Assembly (NCBI GenBank): GCA_949948735.1
Contig: CATLGV010000017.1
Span: 1-64,000 of the forward strand
Direction of reading: 5' to 3'
Source of the DNA: an uncultured Lachnospiraceae bacterium
Lineage (GTDB): Bacteria; Bacillota; Clostridia; Lachnospirales; Lachnospiraceae
DNA length: 64,000 nt
Shown here one piece after another: positions 7,901-16,241 of this stretch (its first letter is position 1; every line of letters begins with the position of its first letter). Below the pieces are notes generated by a model. It ran no database searches, was not told the DNA's origin, and saw nothing but the letters and a program-made list of their open reading frames with translations. Both the position numbers and the translations under genes were made by a program.

Positions 7901-9616
7901 TCACCTTCTTTTCCCCTCGTCCGTTCTCTCCAGACGAATCCGGGCAAAAGCCACCCGTATCGGCGGCGCGGCAATTTTGATTCCGAAGGTAAGCGTCCCC
8001 TTATCGCACCGGATATTTTCCAGCTCATACACCGTCCAATCCTCATCCGAAGGGTGAATCGCCATATCCTGATACTGCTCATCCGTCTCCATAAACATTC
8101 TCACGTCAACGCCCGTCGTGTCCACGCCGCGGCAGGAAAGCCGCAGCCGATATACGCCCGCCTCCTCCAGCCGGATTTGCTGCGAAAGCGCAAACCGGAA
8201 ATTCATTTGTGACACAACTGTCAGTTCTTCTCCGTCGAGGCGCACTGTCACTTCCTCGCCGCTTGTCGCAATATCCCAGCCTGCAAAGCCGTCCTTCCAC
8301 TGCGGATTTGCAGCCAGATTCGGACGCTCCTCTACACAGTCCACAACCTGAATCCGCACTGCCGTACGGCATCCGCCGGCAGACGCTTCACCATTCAGGA
8401 TGCCCTTAAGCACAAGCTCCCCAATCCCGATATCTGCCGGCAGCGGCTCCCATATAACGCCCGTCATGCGCGCCGTTCCGTCATAGTACAATACCTGTAT
8501 CTGCCGCGGCAGCATCGCGGCAAGCTGTGCCCGCTGCGCATATGCGCATGTAATCTCCTTGGGATGGTATATTTTGGCTATCTTCTCCGGGCACGCCTGT
8601 TCCCGGGTAAACGCAAAGGACTTCACCGCCTCCATGACCGTCCCGTCCGCCGCAAGGATACCCATGCTCTCATTCCAGCCGCCGTTCCCGTCCGGCACGC
8701 ACAGGGGCTCCCAGTAATACACGCCCTGTCCCATGCCGTCCGGAAGCGACGCGACAATATTCATCACCATGTCGACGACCTGCCGCTGACCCGCCGGGGT
8801 CGCCGGAATCCCGGCTATTTTTTCCTGCTCGTCGTCGATAAAGCCTTTACTGCTTTTGCGCCACGCATGGGCCGTCTCCACAACCATAACCGGCTTTCCG
8901 AAATCCTCTATGAGCTGCTGCGCGGTATCCTTCAAATCCATAAACGTCCCGTGCCAAAACGGATAATAGGAAAGCCCGATCAGATCAAAATCCATCATTC
9001 CCTGCGCGAACGCCTGATCGAACCAGTCCTTCAGAAGCCGGTACCGCCCGCCCTGATCCAAATGTATCATTACCTTAAGGCGCTCTTTGTCCGCAACAGA
9101 CCGCGCGCCACGTATACCCGCGTTTATCAGCGCGGCCATCCCTTTAAAATCGGGAACCTCCCCGTCCGGGAACAGCAATCCGCTGCGAATCTCGTTGCCA
9201 ATCTGCACCACCTCGGGCAGCGCGCCCTCCCGCTCCAGCGCAAGCAGCGTATCTCTCGTAAACGTATAGACCGCCTCCGCCAGCGCCTCCCCGTGCAGCG
9301 CCTGCCACGCCAGCGGCTTCGTCTGATTTCCCGGATCCGCCCAATAATCCGAATAATGGAAATCCAGCATCAGGCTCATCCCATGCTTTTTAATCTCCTT
9401 CGCCATCTTAAGCGTATGCGCCAGACTGCAGTACCCCTTCGCCTCGGGGACCTTCTCCGGCTCGTTCCACAGGCGCAGTCGCACGGAATTAACCCCGTAT
9501 TTCCTGGCCAGAGCAAGCGGCTCCATTACCGTGCCGTCGAAATCCTTTACCTGCATCCCCTCGTCCGCTCCCTGCGGAAGAAAGGATAAATCCATTCCTT
9601 TGTAAAATACTGACAT
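7901..9616 (-). CDS. GH53 endo-beta-1,4-galactanase without signal peptide
   Basis: A 571-residue glycoside hydrolase family 53 enzyme expected to cleave beta-1,4-galactan side chains of pectin. The TIM barrel (about 1-340) has RLRLWNEP, LMLDFHYSDYWADP, acid/base Glu142 in VQIGNEI and nucleophile Glu247 in VVETAHAW. A bacterial Ig-like domain (about 350-415) and a carbohydrate-binding-like beta domain (about 425-565) follow. ATG 9616 has GAGGTGA upstream; a GTG at 9625 is the only earlier start and adds three residues. No signal peptide or membrane helix is possible, so it should act in the cytoplasm on imported oligosaccharides. It heads the operon of the BceRS-like pair. Confidence 0.88.
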   Translation of the reverse strand: MSVFYKGMDLSFLPQGADEGMQVKDFDGTVMEPLALARKYGVNSVRLRLWNEPEKVPEAKGYCSLAHTLKMAKEIKKHGMSLMLDFHYSDYWADPGNQTKPLAWQALHGEALAEAVYTFTRDTLLALEREGALPEVVQIGNEIRSGLLFPDGEVPDFKGMAALINAGIRGARSVADKERLKVMIHLDQGGRYRLLKDWFDQAFAQGMMDFDLIGLSYYPFWHGTFMDLKDTAQQLIEDFGKPVMVVETAHAWRKSSKGFIDDEQEKIAGIPATPAGQRQVVDMVMNIVASLPDGMGQGVYYWEPLCVPDGNGGWNESMGILAADGTVMEAVKSFAFTREQACPEKIAKIYHPKEITCAYAQRAQLAAMLPRQIQVLYYDGTARMTGVIWEPLPADIGIGELVLKGILNGEASAGGCRTAVRIQVVDCVEERPNLAANPQWKDGFAGWDIATSGEEVTVRLDGEELTVVSQMNFRFALSQQIRLEEAGVYRLRLSCRGVDTTGVDVRMFMETDEQYQDMAIHPSDEDWTVYELENIRCDKGTLTFGIKIAAPPIRVAFARIRLERTDEGKRR

Positions 9617-9654
9617 ATGCGTCACCTCGTCTCAATTTCCTATAGTATAAAACT

Positions 9655-9701
9655 GGCAGTTATCCTCTCCTGTCGGTCGATACCGATTAGAGACAACTGC
9701 C
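9655..9701 (-). promoter_or_regulatory. Long inverted repeat in the GH53 leader
   Basis: GGCAGTTGTCTCT and its imperfect complement AGAGGATAACTGCC flank a 20-base centre holding a smaller CGGTATCGACCG hairpin, 39 bp upstream of the GH53 start. It could be an operator or an RNA hairpin. There is no T-run directly after it. A possible -10 (TATACT) follows at about 9643-9648. Confidence 0.5.
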
Positions 9702-9748
9702 GCTGCTGATCATTTTACTCCTCCCCAAAAATAAGCCGGAATAAGTTA

Positions 9749-9774
9749 AGAGTGCCTGAAACAGACACTCTTTT
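9749..9774 (-). terminator. Terminator after tRNA-Leu (bidirectional hairpin)
   Basis: A 10-bp stem AGAGTGTCTG/CAGGCACTCT with a TTT loop (one G-U pair) begins 4 bases after the tRNA 3' end. On the plus strand the same stem is followed by TTTT. It should end tRNA transcription before the GH53 promoter region. Confidence 0.6.
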
Positions 9775-9775
9775 C

Positions 9776-9855
9776 TGCGGATAACAGGACTTGAACCTGC
9801 ACGGTCTCCCACCAGAACCTAAATCTGGCGCGTCTGCCAATTCCGCCATATCCGC
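9776..9855 (-). tRNA. tRNA-Leu (anticodon UAG)
   Basis: An 80-nt sequence folds as a class II tRNA with acceptor arm GCGGATA/TATCCGC, D-arm GGCGGAATTGGCAGACGC, anticodon stem CCAGA-TTTAGGT-TCTGG with anticodon TAG, a short extra arm and T-arm GTTCAAGTC. The discriminator base is A, as expected for leucine, and CCA is not encoded. It has its own sigma-A promoter (9887-9915). Confidence 0.95.
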
Positions 9856-9886
9856 GCGTAAATTTGCGCCGTCACAGCGCAAGTTT

Positions 9887-9915
9887 ACTATAGCAAATCA
9901 TGTTTTTGTTGTCAA
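9887..9915 (-). promoter_or_regulatory. Sigma-A promoter of tRNA-Leu
   Basis: TTGACA (9910-9915), a 17-bp spacer ending in TG-C, and TATAGT (9887-9892) lie about 32 bp upstream of the tRNA 5' end. The spacing is optimal and the -35 is perfect. Confidence 0.85.
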
Positions 9916-9977
9916 TAAATTTTATCTTTCAATCCTGGTACCTTTTCGTATTTTCAGCAATATTTCCCCTCGGCTTT

Positions 9978-10220
9978 TTACTTCCGTTCCTTTAATATCT
10001 GTATTATTTTGTCATAGTTTTCCGGCCGATGGGGAAACGTACAGTCCGTACAGATTTTCAGCTTTCTTCCGTCCTTTTCCAGATACTGCGGATTTCCCGG
10101 ACAATCCGTTCTTGCGTACATCGGACAATAACAAAACAGGCAGTTAAAATGCTCCAGCCCTTTATGACAGGGAAAATACGCGCAGTCCCTGTTCTCAAAA
10201 AAGCGATATGAATGTTCCAT
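9978..10220 (-). CDS. Cysteine-rich small-domain protein (PF04071-like)
   Basis: An 80-residue protein with many conserved Cys/His (CAYFPCHKG, FNCLFCYCPMY, CPGN, CTDCTFPH), matching the small cysteine-rich domain often found beside cobalamin biosynthesis genes. It probably binds zinc or another metal. Its role in B12 synthesis is unknown. ATG 10220 lies 2 bp after the cbiA stop, with GGAGG inside the end of cbiA, so it is translationally coupled as the last gene of the cobalamin operon. No clear terminator is seen after it. Confidence 0.8.
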   Translation of the reverse strand: MEHSYRFFENRDCAYFPCHKGLEHFNCLFCYCPMYARTDCPGNPQYLEKDGRKLKICTDCTFPHRPENYDKIIQILKERK

Positions 10221-10222
10221 CT

Positions 10223-11611
10223 CTATTGCGCCTCCAAGCTCCGCCGATACCGTCCGGCTTTCTCCACCAGCGATTTGGCAAATTCGGGATTTGACGGATA
10301 ATACAAATGCGCAAACCCCATCCAATGGGTTTCATCTATTATAATACAGGGATACGCTCTTTTTGTCACCGGCTTTACGGCCACCGCGTCCTCCCCGTTT
10401 TTTGTGCTGTCATAATAATGAAACTCATGTCCCCTGATTATCGTATTTTCCGGAAGGAAACAGCTTTGTTTTTCCCGCAGCTCTATATAGCCAAAACGCA
10501 CTGATTTTCCTGTATCATAGCAGTCGGCCGCAATCACGCCCGCCATATCAAAGTGATTTCCCTCCTTATCCGTCATCGTCGAATGCAGGTACATAAAGCC
10601 GCCGCATTCCGCTACGATGGGCATCCCCTTCCCGGACGCCTCCCTGACCGCTCTGCGCATTTTCCGGTTTTTGCTCAGCCGCTTCGCATACAGCTCCGGA
10701 TAGCCGCCGCCAAGCAGGAGCGCATGGCAGCCCTCCGGCAGCTTCTCATCCCGCAGCGGCGAAAAGTACGTTATCCTCGCCCCGCTTTCCTCCAGCAGCG
10801 ATATATTGTCTTCATAATAAAAGCAGAAAGCCTCGTCCCTCGCTACGGCGATTGTCACGTCGGCCGCCTTTAAGGCATGGCATTCTTCCCGCGTCTTGAT
10901 TTGAACGGGCGGCCCTATCCGGGGCGCGCGCTGCGCGATATGGATAATCGTCTCCAGCGAAACGGTCTTTTTCAGTTCCGACGACGCCGCCCGCAGTCTC
11001 TCCCGTATGTCTCCCAGCTCCTTTGGCATAACCAGCCCCAAATGCCTGCTTTCGATATGGTATGCCTCCCTTTCCGGCAGGTAACCCGCCACCGAAATCC
11101 CCAGCTCTTCCTCTATCAGCGGTTTGACGATTTCATAATAGCTTTTTGATATCCGGTTTAACAGCACCCCCTGAATCAGATGCTCCTTATCATAGGCAAG
11201 AAACCCGGCCAGCAGGGGCAGGATGGAACGTCCCATTCCTTTTACGTCCGCCACGAGCACAATCGGCGTTTTCGTCACACGCGCCAGATGATAGGAGGAG
11301 CCTTCCTCGCGCACGCCCCCCAATCCGTCATATAAGCCCATAACGCCCTCCAGAACCGCAAAATCACTTTCCCCTCTGTCCTTTAGGAAAAGTTCCACGG
11401 TCTGCTCCCCGCCGGTAAAAAAGGTATCCAGATTTTTCGCCGGAATGCCCAGCGCCCTTTCATGGAACATGGGGTCGATATAATCGGGCCCCGTCTTATA
11501 CGATACCGGCTGCCACCCGCCGTCCTTCAACGCCTGCAGCAGCGCGCAGGTAAATACCGTCTTGCCGCTTCCGCTTGCGGGCGCGGCAATCATTACTCTG
11601 TTTATTTTCAT
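10223..11611 (-). CDS. cbiA: Cobyrinic acid a,c-diamide synthase CbiA
   Basis: A 462-residue ATP-dependent amidotransferase that amidates the a and c side chains of (cobalt-)cobyrinic acid with glutamine. It has an N-terminal P-loop PASGSGKT (residues 11-18) with KTGPDYIDP, a linker, and a class I glutaminase domain with nucleophile Cys336 in AECGGFMYL and a C-terminal His435 in FAHLYYPSNP. Length is normal for the family. The start overlaps the stop of the cbiJET fusion by 4 bp (ATGA), and the cysteine-rich gene follows directly. Confidence 0.96.
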   Translation of the reverse strand: MKINRVMIAAPASGSGKTVFTCALLQALKDGGWQPVSYKTGPDYIDPMFHERALGIPAKNLDTFFTGGEQTVELFLKDRGESDFAVLEGVMGLYDGLGGVREEGSSYHLARVTKTPIVLVADVKGMGRSILPLLAGFLAYDKEHLIQGVLLNRISKSYYEIVKPLIEEELGISVAGYLPEREAYHIESRHLGLVMPKELGDIRERLRAASSELKKTVSLETIIHIAQRAPRIGPPVQIKTREECHALKAADVTIAVARDEAFCFYYEDNISLLEESGARITYFSPLRDEKLPEGCHALLLGGGYPELYAKRLSKNRKMRRAVREASGKGMPIVAECGGFMYLHSTMTDKEGNHFDMAGVIAADCYDTGKSVRFGYIELREKQSCFLPENTIIRGHEFHYYDSTKNGEDAVAVKPVTKRAYPCIIIDETHWMGFAHLYYPSNPEFAKSLVEKAGRYRRSLEAQ

Positions 11612-13680
11612 GCTTTTGTCCCCATTCCGTCAAATTCAAACGCGCATATCCATACCGGATTCCCGGCCTGCATCAGATGGTGGCTTCCGGCCCGCCTTGC
11701 CCTGCTTACCTGCAGTTGTACGATTTCCTCTTCCTTTATCCGATACATGGACAGTATCCTTCTGATTTCACAGAGGGTTTCCACGCTCACCGCGTTGACG
11801 ACAATCCGCACGCTTTTGCTTTTGCGCCGGAGCGCCGACACAATCTCTTCCAATCTGCCGTTGCTGCCTCCGATAAATACCTGCGTCGGCGTCGGCAGAC
11901 CGGACAGGCACTCCGGCGCGGCGGCGTTCACCACCCTGATATTTTCCAGTCCGAATTTCTCCTTATTCTGCTCAATCAGCGCGGCCGCCTCTTGCTTCTG
12001 CTCCACCGCGTATACCTGTATATCGTCGGAAAGTCCCGCAATCTCCACGGCAACGGAGCCGGTGCCGCTGCCGATATCGTAGACCACCGCCCCCTCCCGC
12101 AGGCGCAGCTTGCAAATGCTGACCTCGCGCACCTCCTCCTTGGTCATGGGCACATTTCCATGCGGCGACGCGCTCCTGATAAACCGCTCGTCCGCAATGC
12201 CGTGCGTCAGTCTCCGCCTGTCTGCGCAGGGATTTTTTATAAGGCATGTATACAAGCCTTCTTCCTTCATCTCCACGCACGCAGCCGGAGAAAGACGCAT
12301 GATGCGCTGCTCCGGATACGATAACTGACAGCCCGCGATGATTTCGCATTCCGGCATCCCCGCCGCCAGCAGCGCTTCTCCTATGTAGTTGACATCCCGC
12401 ACGCCCGACGTCAGCAGAAATGTTTTCTCGTTTTTCCGTATCCGTCCGGCCAGATTGCAAAGCGCCTTTCCGTGAATGCTGTAAACCGCCGCGTCGTGAT
12501 AGCTCTCGCCGACGCATGCAGCCAGATACGACACGGCGGAAACGCCCGAAAGGACGTGCAGGGACGCCGCCAGACGGTTCTCTTTGATTTCCTTTTCCAA
12601 AGCGGCATACAGGGACTTACATCCGCTGTAAAATCCGCTGTCGCCGGAAAAAAGAATCACCACCTTCCGCGGATGCGCAAATCCGTTTGTCTCCTGCACG
12701 TCCCGCAGATACGGTATAATCTGCCCGGCCTGATAAAAGGGATGCTTCTCCTGTCCGGAAGCAATGCCGGCCAGCATACGCTCCGCTCCCAGCAAAATAT
12801 CGGCTTCCCGGACCGCTGCTTCCACCGCCTTTGTCAGACCGTCCTCCCGCCCCATGCCGACGCCCGCAAGAACAATCTCCATCGGCGCGTTTTGCCCAAG
12901 CGGCCGCCCGATGCGCTTTTCCAGCGCATCGCATACCTGCGCAAAGGAAGCGCCCTCTTCCTCCCGCGGGCATCCGATAACAAACACCTTCGCTCCGGTT
13001 TTCCTCGCCGCTTCCAGCTTTTCGGGATAGCCGCCCGATGCGCCGCTTTCCTTCGTTACCACGTAAGCGATACGATACTGCCGGATAATCGCCTCGTTCA
13101 ATTCCGCCGTAAAAGGCCCCTGCATCGCAATAATCCGCTTTCCGCGGACGCCCTGCTCCATGCACAGCGCAAGGCTTTCCATGCCGGGAAGGACTCTCAC
13201 ATACAGCCGTGCCTTCACCGCTTCGTTTTCGCAGTACCGGGACAGCTCCTTGCTTCCGGTGGTCAGAAGGATATTGCCCGTCGTATCCGCCAGCGCACGC
13301 GCGCACGCCTCATTCGTCTCAAAATACGCTACGCCGCTTTCCTCCCGCCGCCCCGCATCCCGCCGCAGCCGCAGATAAGCAATCTCCCGCTCCGCTCCGC
13401 GGCACGCTTTTATTGCAGCCTTGATATTGGAAGTGACTTCCTCCGCAAAGGGATGGGTCGCGTCGATTGCCAGCGTAAACCCACCCTCCCGCAAAAAATC
13501 CGCTATCTCCGCCTGATTCATCCGCCCCTGACGGACATGTACAAGCGGATGCGGTTTCAAAACGATTTCCCCATACGCCGTCGCCACGCAGACCGTATGC
13601 GCTATCCCCGCCTGCGCAAGGAGCTCCGACAGCCTCCTTCCCTCCGTCGTTCCCGCAAATAAAACTGTTTCTTCAGTCAT
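11608..13680 (-). CDS. Fused CbiJ-CbiE-CbiT (precorrin-6 reductase and precorrin-8 methylase)
   Basis: A 690-residue fusion of three corrin-ring enzymes. Residues about 5-255 are CbiJ/CobK, the NAD(P)H-dependent precorrin-6A reductase (VLFAGTTEGRRL start, TTGSKEL). Residues about 270-470 are CbiE, the C5 methyltransferase (VLAGVGMGRE, LFSGDSGFYSG). Residues about 490-690 are CbiT, the C15 methyltransferase/C12 decarboxylase (VYDIGSGTGSVAVE SAM site, FIGGSNG). CbiE-CbiT fusions (CobL) are common; the added CbiJ domain is less so. ATG 13680 has GGAGG 5 bp upstream and overlaps the cbiH stop by 8 bp. The longer frame to 13719 is rejected on that basis. Confidence 0.93.
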   Translation of the reverse strand: MTEETVLFAGTTEGRRLSELLAQAGIAHTVCVATAYGEIVLKPHPLVHVRQGRMNQAEIADFLREGGFTLAIDATHPFAEEVTSNIKAAIKACRGAEREIAYLRLRRDAGRREESGVAYFETNEACARALADTTGNILLTTGSKELSRYCENEAVKARLYVRVLPGMESLALCMEQGVRGKRIIAMQGPFTAELNEAIIRQYRIAYVVTKESGASGGYPEKLEAARKTGAKVFVIGCPREEEGASFAQVCDALEKRIGRPLGQNAPMEIVLAGVGMGREDGLTKAVEAAVREADILLGAERMLAGIASGQEKHPFYQAGQIIPYLRDVQETNGFAHPRKVVILFSGDSGFYSGCKSLYAALEKEIKENRLAASLHVLSGVSAVSYLAACVGESYHDAAVYSIHGKALCNLAGRIRKNEKTFLLTSGVRDVNYIGEALLAAGMPECEIIAGCQLSYPEQRIMRLSPAACVEMKEEGLYTCLIKNPCADRRRLTHGIADERFIRSASPHGNVPMTKEEVREVSICKLRLREGAVVYDIGSGTGSVAVEIAGLSDDIQVYAVEQKQEAAALIEQNKEKFGLENIRVVNAAAPECLSGLPTPTQVFIGGSNGRLEEIVSALRRKSKSVRIVVNAVSVETLCEIRRILSMYRIKEEEIVQLQVSRARRAGSHHLMQAGNPVWICAFEFDGMGTKA

Positions 13681-14413
13681 GCAAACCTCCATACCCCCGC
13701 TTTGTGACCAGTCTGCCATTTATAATCCTGGTTCCGGAATTTCCGATAAATACCGTCGTGAACATATTGACTTCCCGGTCCCGCAGCGCGTCAAGCGTAC
13801 AAAGCTCCGTCCGGGTCCCTTCCCTTCCGATGTTTTCCACGTAGCCGCATACCCGGCTTCCCTCTATGACGGACAGCAGAATATCGCAGGCCCTTTTCAG
13901 GTAATCCTTTCTTTTATGGCTGGACGGATTATATAATACAAGGACAAAATCCCCCGCCGCCGCTGCCCTTAGCCGCTTTTCAATCGTTTCCCACGGCGTC
14001 AGCAGATCGCTTAAGCTGACCGTGCAGAAATCATGTCCAAGCGGCGCTCCTAAAACCGCCGCCCCGCTGCTTGCCGCGGTCACACCCGCAACGACCGACA
14101 GCTCCGTCTGCGGATAGTCCTTTCCGATTTCAAACATCAGGGACGCCAATCCATAGATTCCGGCGTCGCCGCTGCAGATAAGCGCCACCTTTTTTCCCTT
14201 TTGAGCCTCCTCAAAACAGATACGGCACCGCTCCTTCTCCTGACGCATGGGCGTGGCACGCATCTCCTTTCCTGCAAAGCGTTCGCCCAGCAAGCTCAGG
14301 TAGGTCGTGTATCCGACGATAACATCCGCCTGCTCCAGCGCACAGAGCGCTTCCTCCGTCATCATCTCCTCTCTGCCGGGGCCTGTTCCTACAATATAAA
14401 TTCTATTCTTCAT
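13673..14413 (-). CDS. cbiH: Cobalt-precorrin-3B C17-methyltransferase CbiH
   Basis: A 246-residue SAM-dependent tetrapyrrole methylase that methylates C17 and drives ring contraction in the anaerobic pathway. The start YIVGTGPGREEMMT and the CSGDAGIYGLA, VVAGVTAASSGAA and DFVLVLYNPSSHKR blocks fit CbiH/CobJ. ATG 14413 lies inside the 3' end of cbiFG (11-bp overlap) with AAGGAAATGGG as ribosome site. It is followed by the cbiJET fusion. Confidence 0.94.
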   Translation of the reverse strand: MKNRIYIVGTGPGREEMMTEEALCALEQADVIVGYTTYLSLLGERFAGKEMRATPMRQEKERCRICFEEAQKGKKVALICSGDAGIYGLASLMFEIGKDYPQTELSVVAGVTAASSGAAVLGAPLGHDFCTVSLSDLLTPWETIEKRLRAAAAGDFVLVLYNPSSHKRKDYLKRACDILLSVIEGSRVCGYVENIGREGTRTELCTLDALRDREVNMFTTVFIGNSGTRIINGRLVTKRGYGGLHD

Positions 14414-16241
14414 CCCATTTCCTTCTTGCAATCGCAATTGTCATGCCGTTTTCCGCGCATTTGCGCACGATAAGCTCCCCGCCTGCCCCGCAGGCCTTTA
14501 AAGCCGCGCGCTCGCACACGTTATCGACGCCTACCTGTTCCTTCACAAACGCGGATTGCGTAAACGCTCCCTCCAGCGCCTGCAGCGCCTCCGCGGTATA
14601 TGTAAGAAACGGAACCCTTTCTTTCCTGCACCACGCCGTGATTCCGGCTTCATCCTTTTTCTGCAAGACGGAGGCAAGCGCGAAAACCTGCTCCTTGCGG
14701 ATAGCGTTTTCCCGCAGCGTTTTTTCAATAAACCGTGCGATTTCATCCGCAGGCTTTCCCCTTTTGCACCCGATACCGAGGACGTATTCTCTGGGCCGCA
14801 GCACGACGGACGCGTCAAAGGGCTTTTCCTCCGACGTGACCACGATATCGACAAATTCTGCCGGCGGATAAGGGACTGCCCGCATTCCTCCGTTTTCCCA
14901 GAAACCGCGGCCATATCCTTTTTCCGCCGATACCGTAACCGCTTCCCCGTCGAGTATCTTTGCCGAGACTTTTACAATGCCTTCCTTAGGTTCAATGGAG
15001 AAGCCGTTTTCCTTGGCAAATACATCCACCGCGAATTTTCCGTTTATATCCGTCGCCGTTGTGATGACCGGCTGCGCCCCGATTTTCTCCGCAAGCATAT
15101 AAGCAAGCGCGTTTGCCCCGCCTATGTGGCCGGACAAAATCGGGATAACATAACTTCCCCGCTCATCCGCAGCCAGTACCGGCGCATCCTTTCGCTTATC
15201 CTTCAGAAACGGGGCGACTGCTCGGACGGCGATACCGCACGCACCGATAAACAGCACTGCGCTTTGCTCCCGCAGCTGCTGTCCCGCCCACTCCCCGACG
15301 GAGCCCTCCACCGCCAAAACAGGCCAGGCTTCCTCCCTGTCTCCGCATGCCTTATATTTTGTGTATAAGCGGATTTCCAGCTCCGCGCCCAGCGCTTTCT
15401 GAATGCGCCCGGAAAGCTGCAGTCCGGTCCTGGTAAAGCTGATAACGCTTAGACTTGTGCCTGAAAACCGCAGGGAGCGCCCTCCGGACGCCCCCTGCCG
15501 GAATGCAGTCGCAAAATCGGCCGCATACAGCCTTGACTTCCGGTACTGCCGGTGGGCAACCGCCTCCCCCACCAGCACAATCGCCGTCCGTGTGATTGCG
15601 TGCTCCCTTCCGACAGCGGCCAGCGTCCCGACCGTGCATATATACGCCTCCTCCTCCGGCCATGTCGCTTTGTAGACAAGCGCCGCCGGCGTCGCTTCGT
15701 CATATCCGCCCGCGATAAGTCTCTGCCCCAGCTCCTCCAGCATTCCGGCGCTCAGATAGACTGCCATGGACGCCTGATGCGCCGCAAGCCGCTCGATGCT
15801 TTCCTTCTCCGGCACCGGCGTTCTTCCTTCCATCCTTGTGATAATCAGAGACTGGGAAACGCCCGGCAGGGTGTATTCCAAATTCAGAGACGCAGCCGCG
15901 CCAAAGCAGGCGCTGACGCCGGGGCAGCTCTCATACGCAATGCCAAGCGCATCCAGCGCGTCCATCTGCTCCCTGACAGCACCGTAAATACTCTGGTCGC
16001 CCGTGTGCAGCCGCACCGTCGTCTTCCCTTCGGCCTCCGCGCCGCTTATAATCCCAATCACTTCCTCCAGCGTCAATTGCGCGCTGTTATACAGCCGGCA
16101 TGTATCCGCCGCACAGGAAAGCAGCTCCGGGTTGATTAGAGACCCCGTATAGACGATCACGTCCGCCTGCGCTAACAGGCGCATTCCCCGGACCGTAATC
16201 AAGTCTGCGGCGCCTGTTCCCGCTCCAACAAAGTAAACCAT
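14403..16241 (-). CDS. Fused CbiF-CbiG (C11-methyltransferase and cobalt-precorrin-5A hydrolase)
   Basis: A 612-residue fusion. Residues 1-about 250 are CbiF, the precorrin-4 C11-methyltransferase (YFVGAGTGAADLITVRG, LHTGDQSIYGA, ITRMEGRTPVP). Residues about 275-612 are CbiG, which opens the delta-lactone and releases acetaldehyde (LFIGACGIAVRAVAPFLKDK, VIPILSGHIGGAN, GIGCKRGKP). The two act at consecutive pathway steps. ATG 16241 has GGGGGGTGGA upstream and overlaps cbiD by 43 bp. The reading frame extends upstream to 16427, but that part lies inside cbiD and is not used. Confidence 0.94.
   Translation of the reverse strand: MVYFVGAGTGAADLITVRGMRLLAQADVIVYTGSLINPELLSCAADTCRLYNSAQLTLEEVIGIISGAEAEGKTTVRLHTGDQSIYGAVREQMDALDALGIAYESCPGVSACFGAAASLNLEYTLPGVSQSLIITRMEGRTPVPEKESIERLAAHQASMAVYLSAGMLEELGQRLIAGGYDEATPAALVYKATWPEEEAYICTVGTLAAVGREHAITRTAIVLVGEAVAHRQYRKSRLYAADFATAFRQGASGGRSLRFSGTSLSVISFTRTGLQLSGRIQKALGAELEIRLYTKYKACGDREEAWPVLAVEGSVGEWAGQQLREQSAVLFIGACGIAVRAVAPFLKDKRKDAPVLAADERGSYVIPILSGHIGGANALAYMLAEKIGAQPVITTATDINGKFAVDVFAKENGFSIEPKEGIVKVSAKILDGEAVTVSAEKGYGRGFWENGGMRAVPYPPAEFVDIVVTSEEKPFDASVVLRPREYVLGIGCKRGKPADEIARFIEKTLRENAIRKEQVFALASVLQKKDEAGITAWCRKERVPFLTYTAEALQALEGAFTQSAFVKEQVGVDNVCERAALKACGAGGELIVRKCAENGMTIAIARRKWDEE

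Noticed and set aside
8564..9589. Plus-strand 341-residue ORF opposite the cytoplasmic GH53
   Set aside because: Arg/His-rich composition typical of an antisense frame in GC-rich DNA; opposite an unmistakable GH53.
9861..9885. Hairpin TTGCGC/GCGCAA as terminator of the cobalamin operon
   Set aside because: It lies after the tRNA promoter, has no adequate T-run and more likely sits in the tRNA leader.
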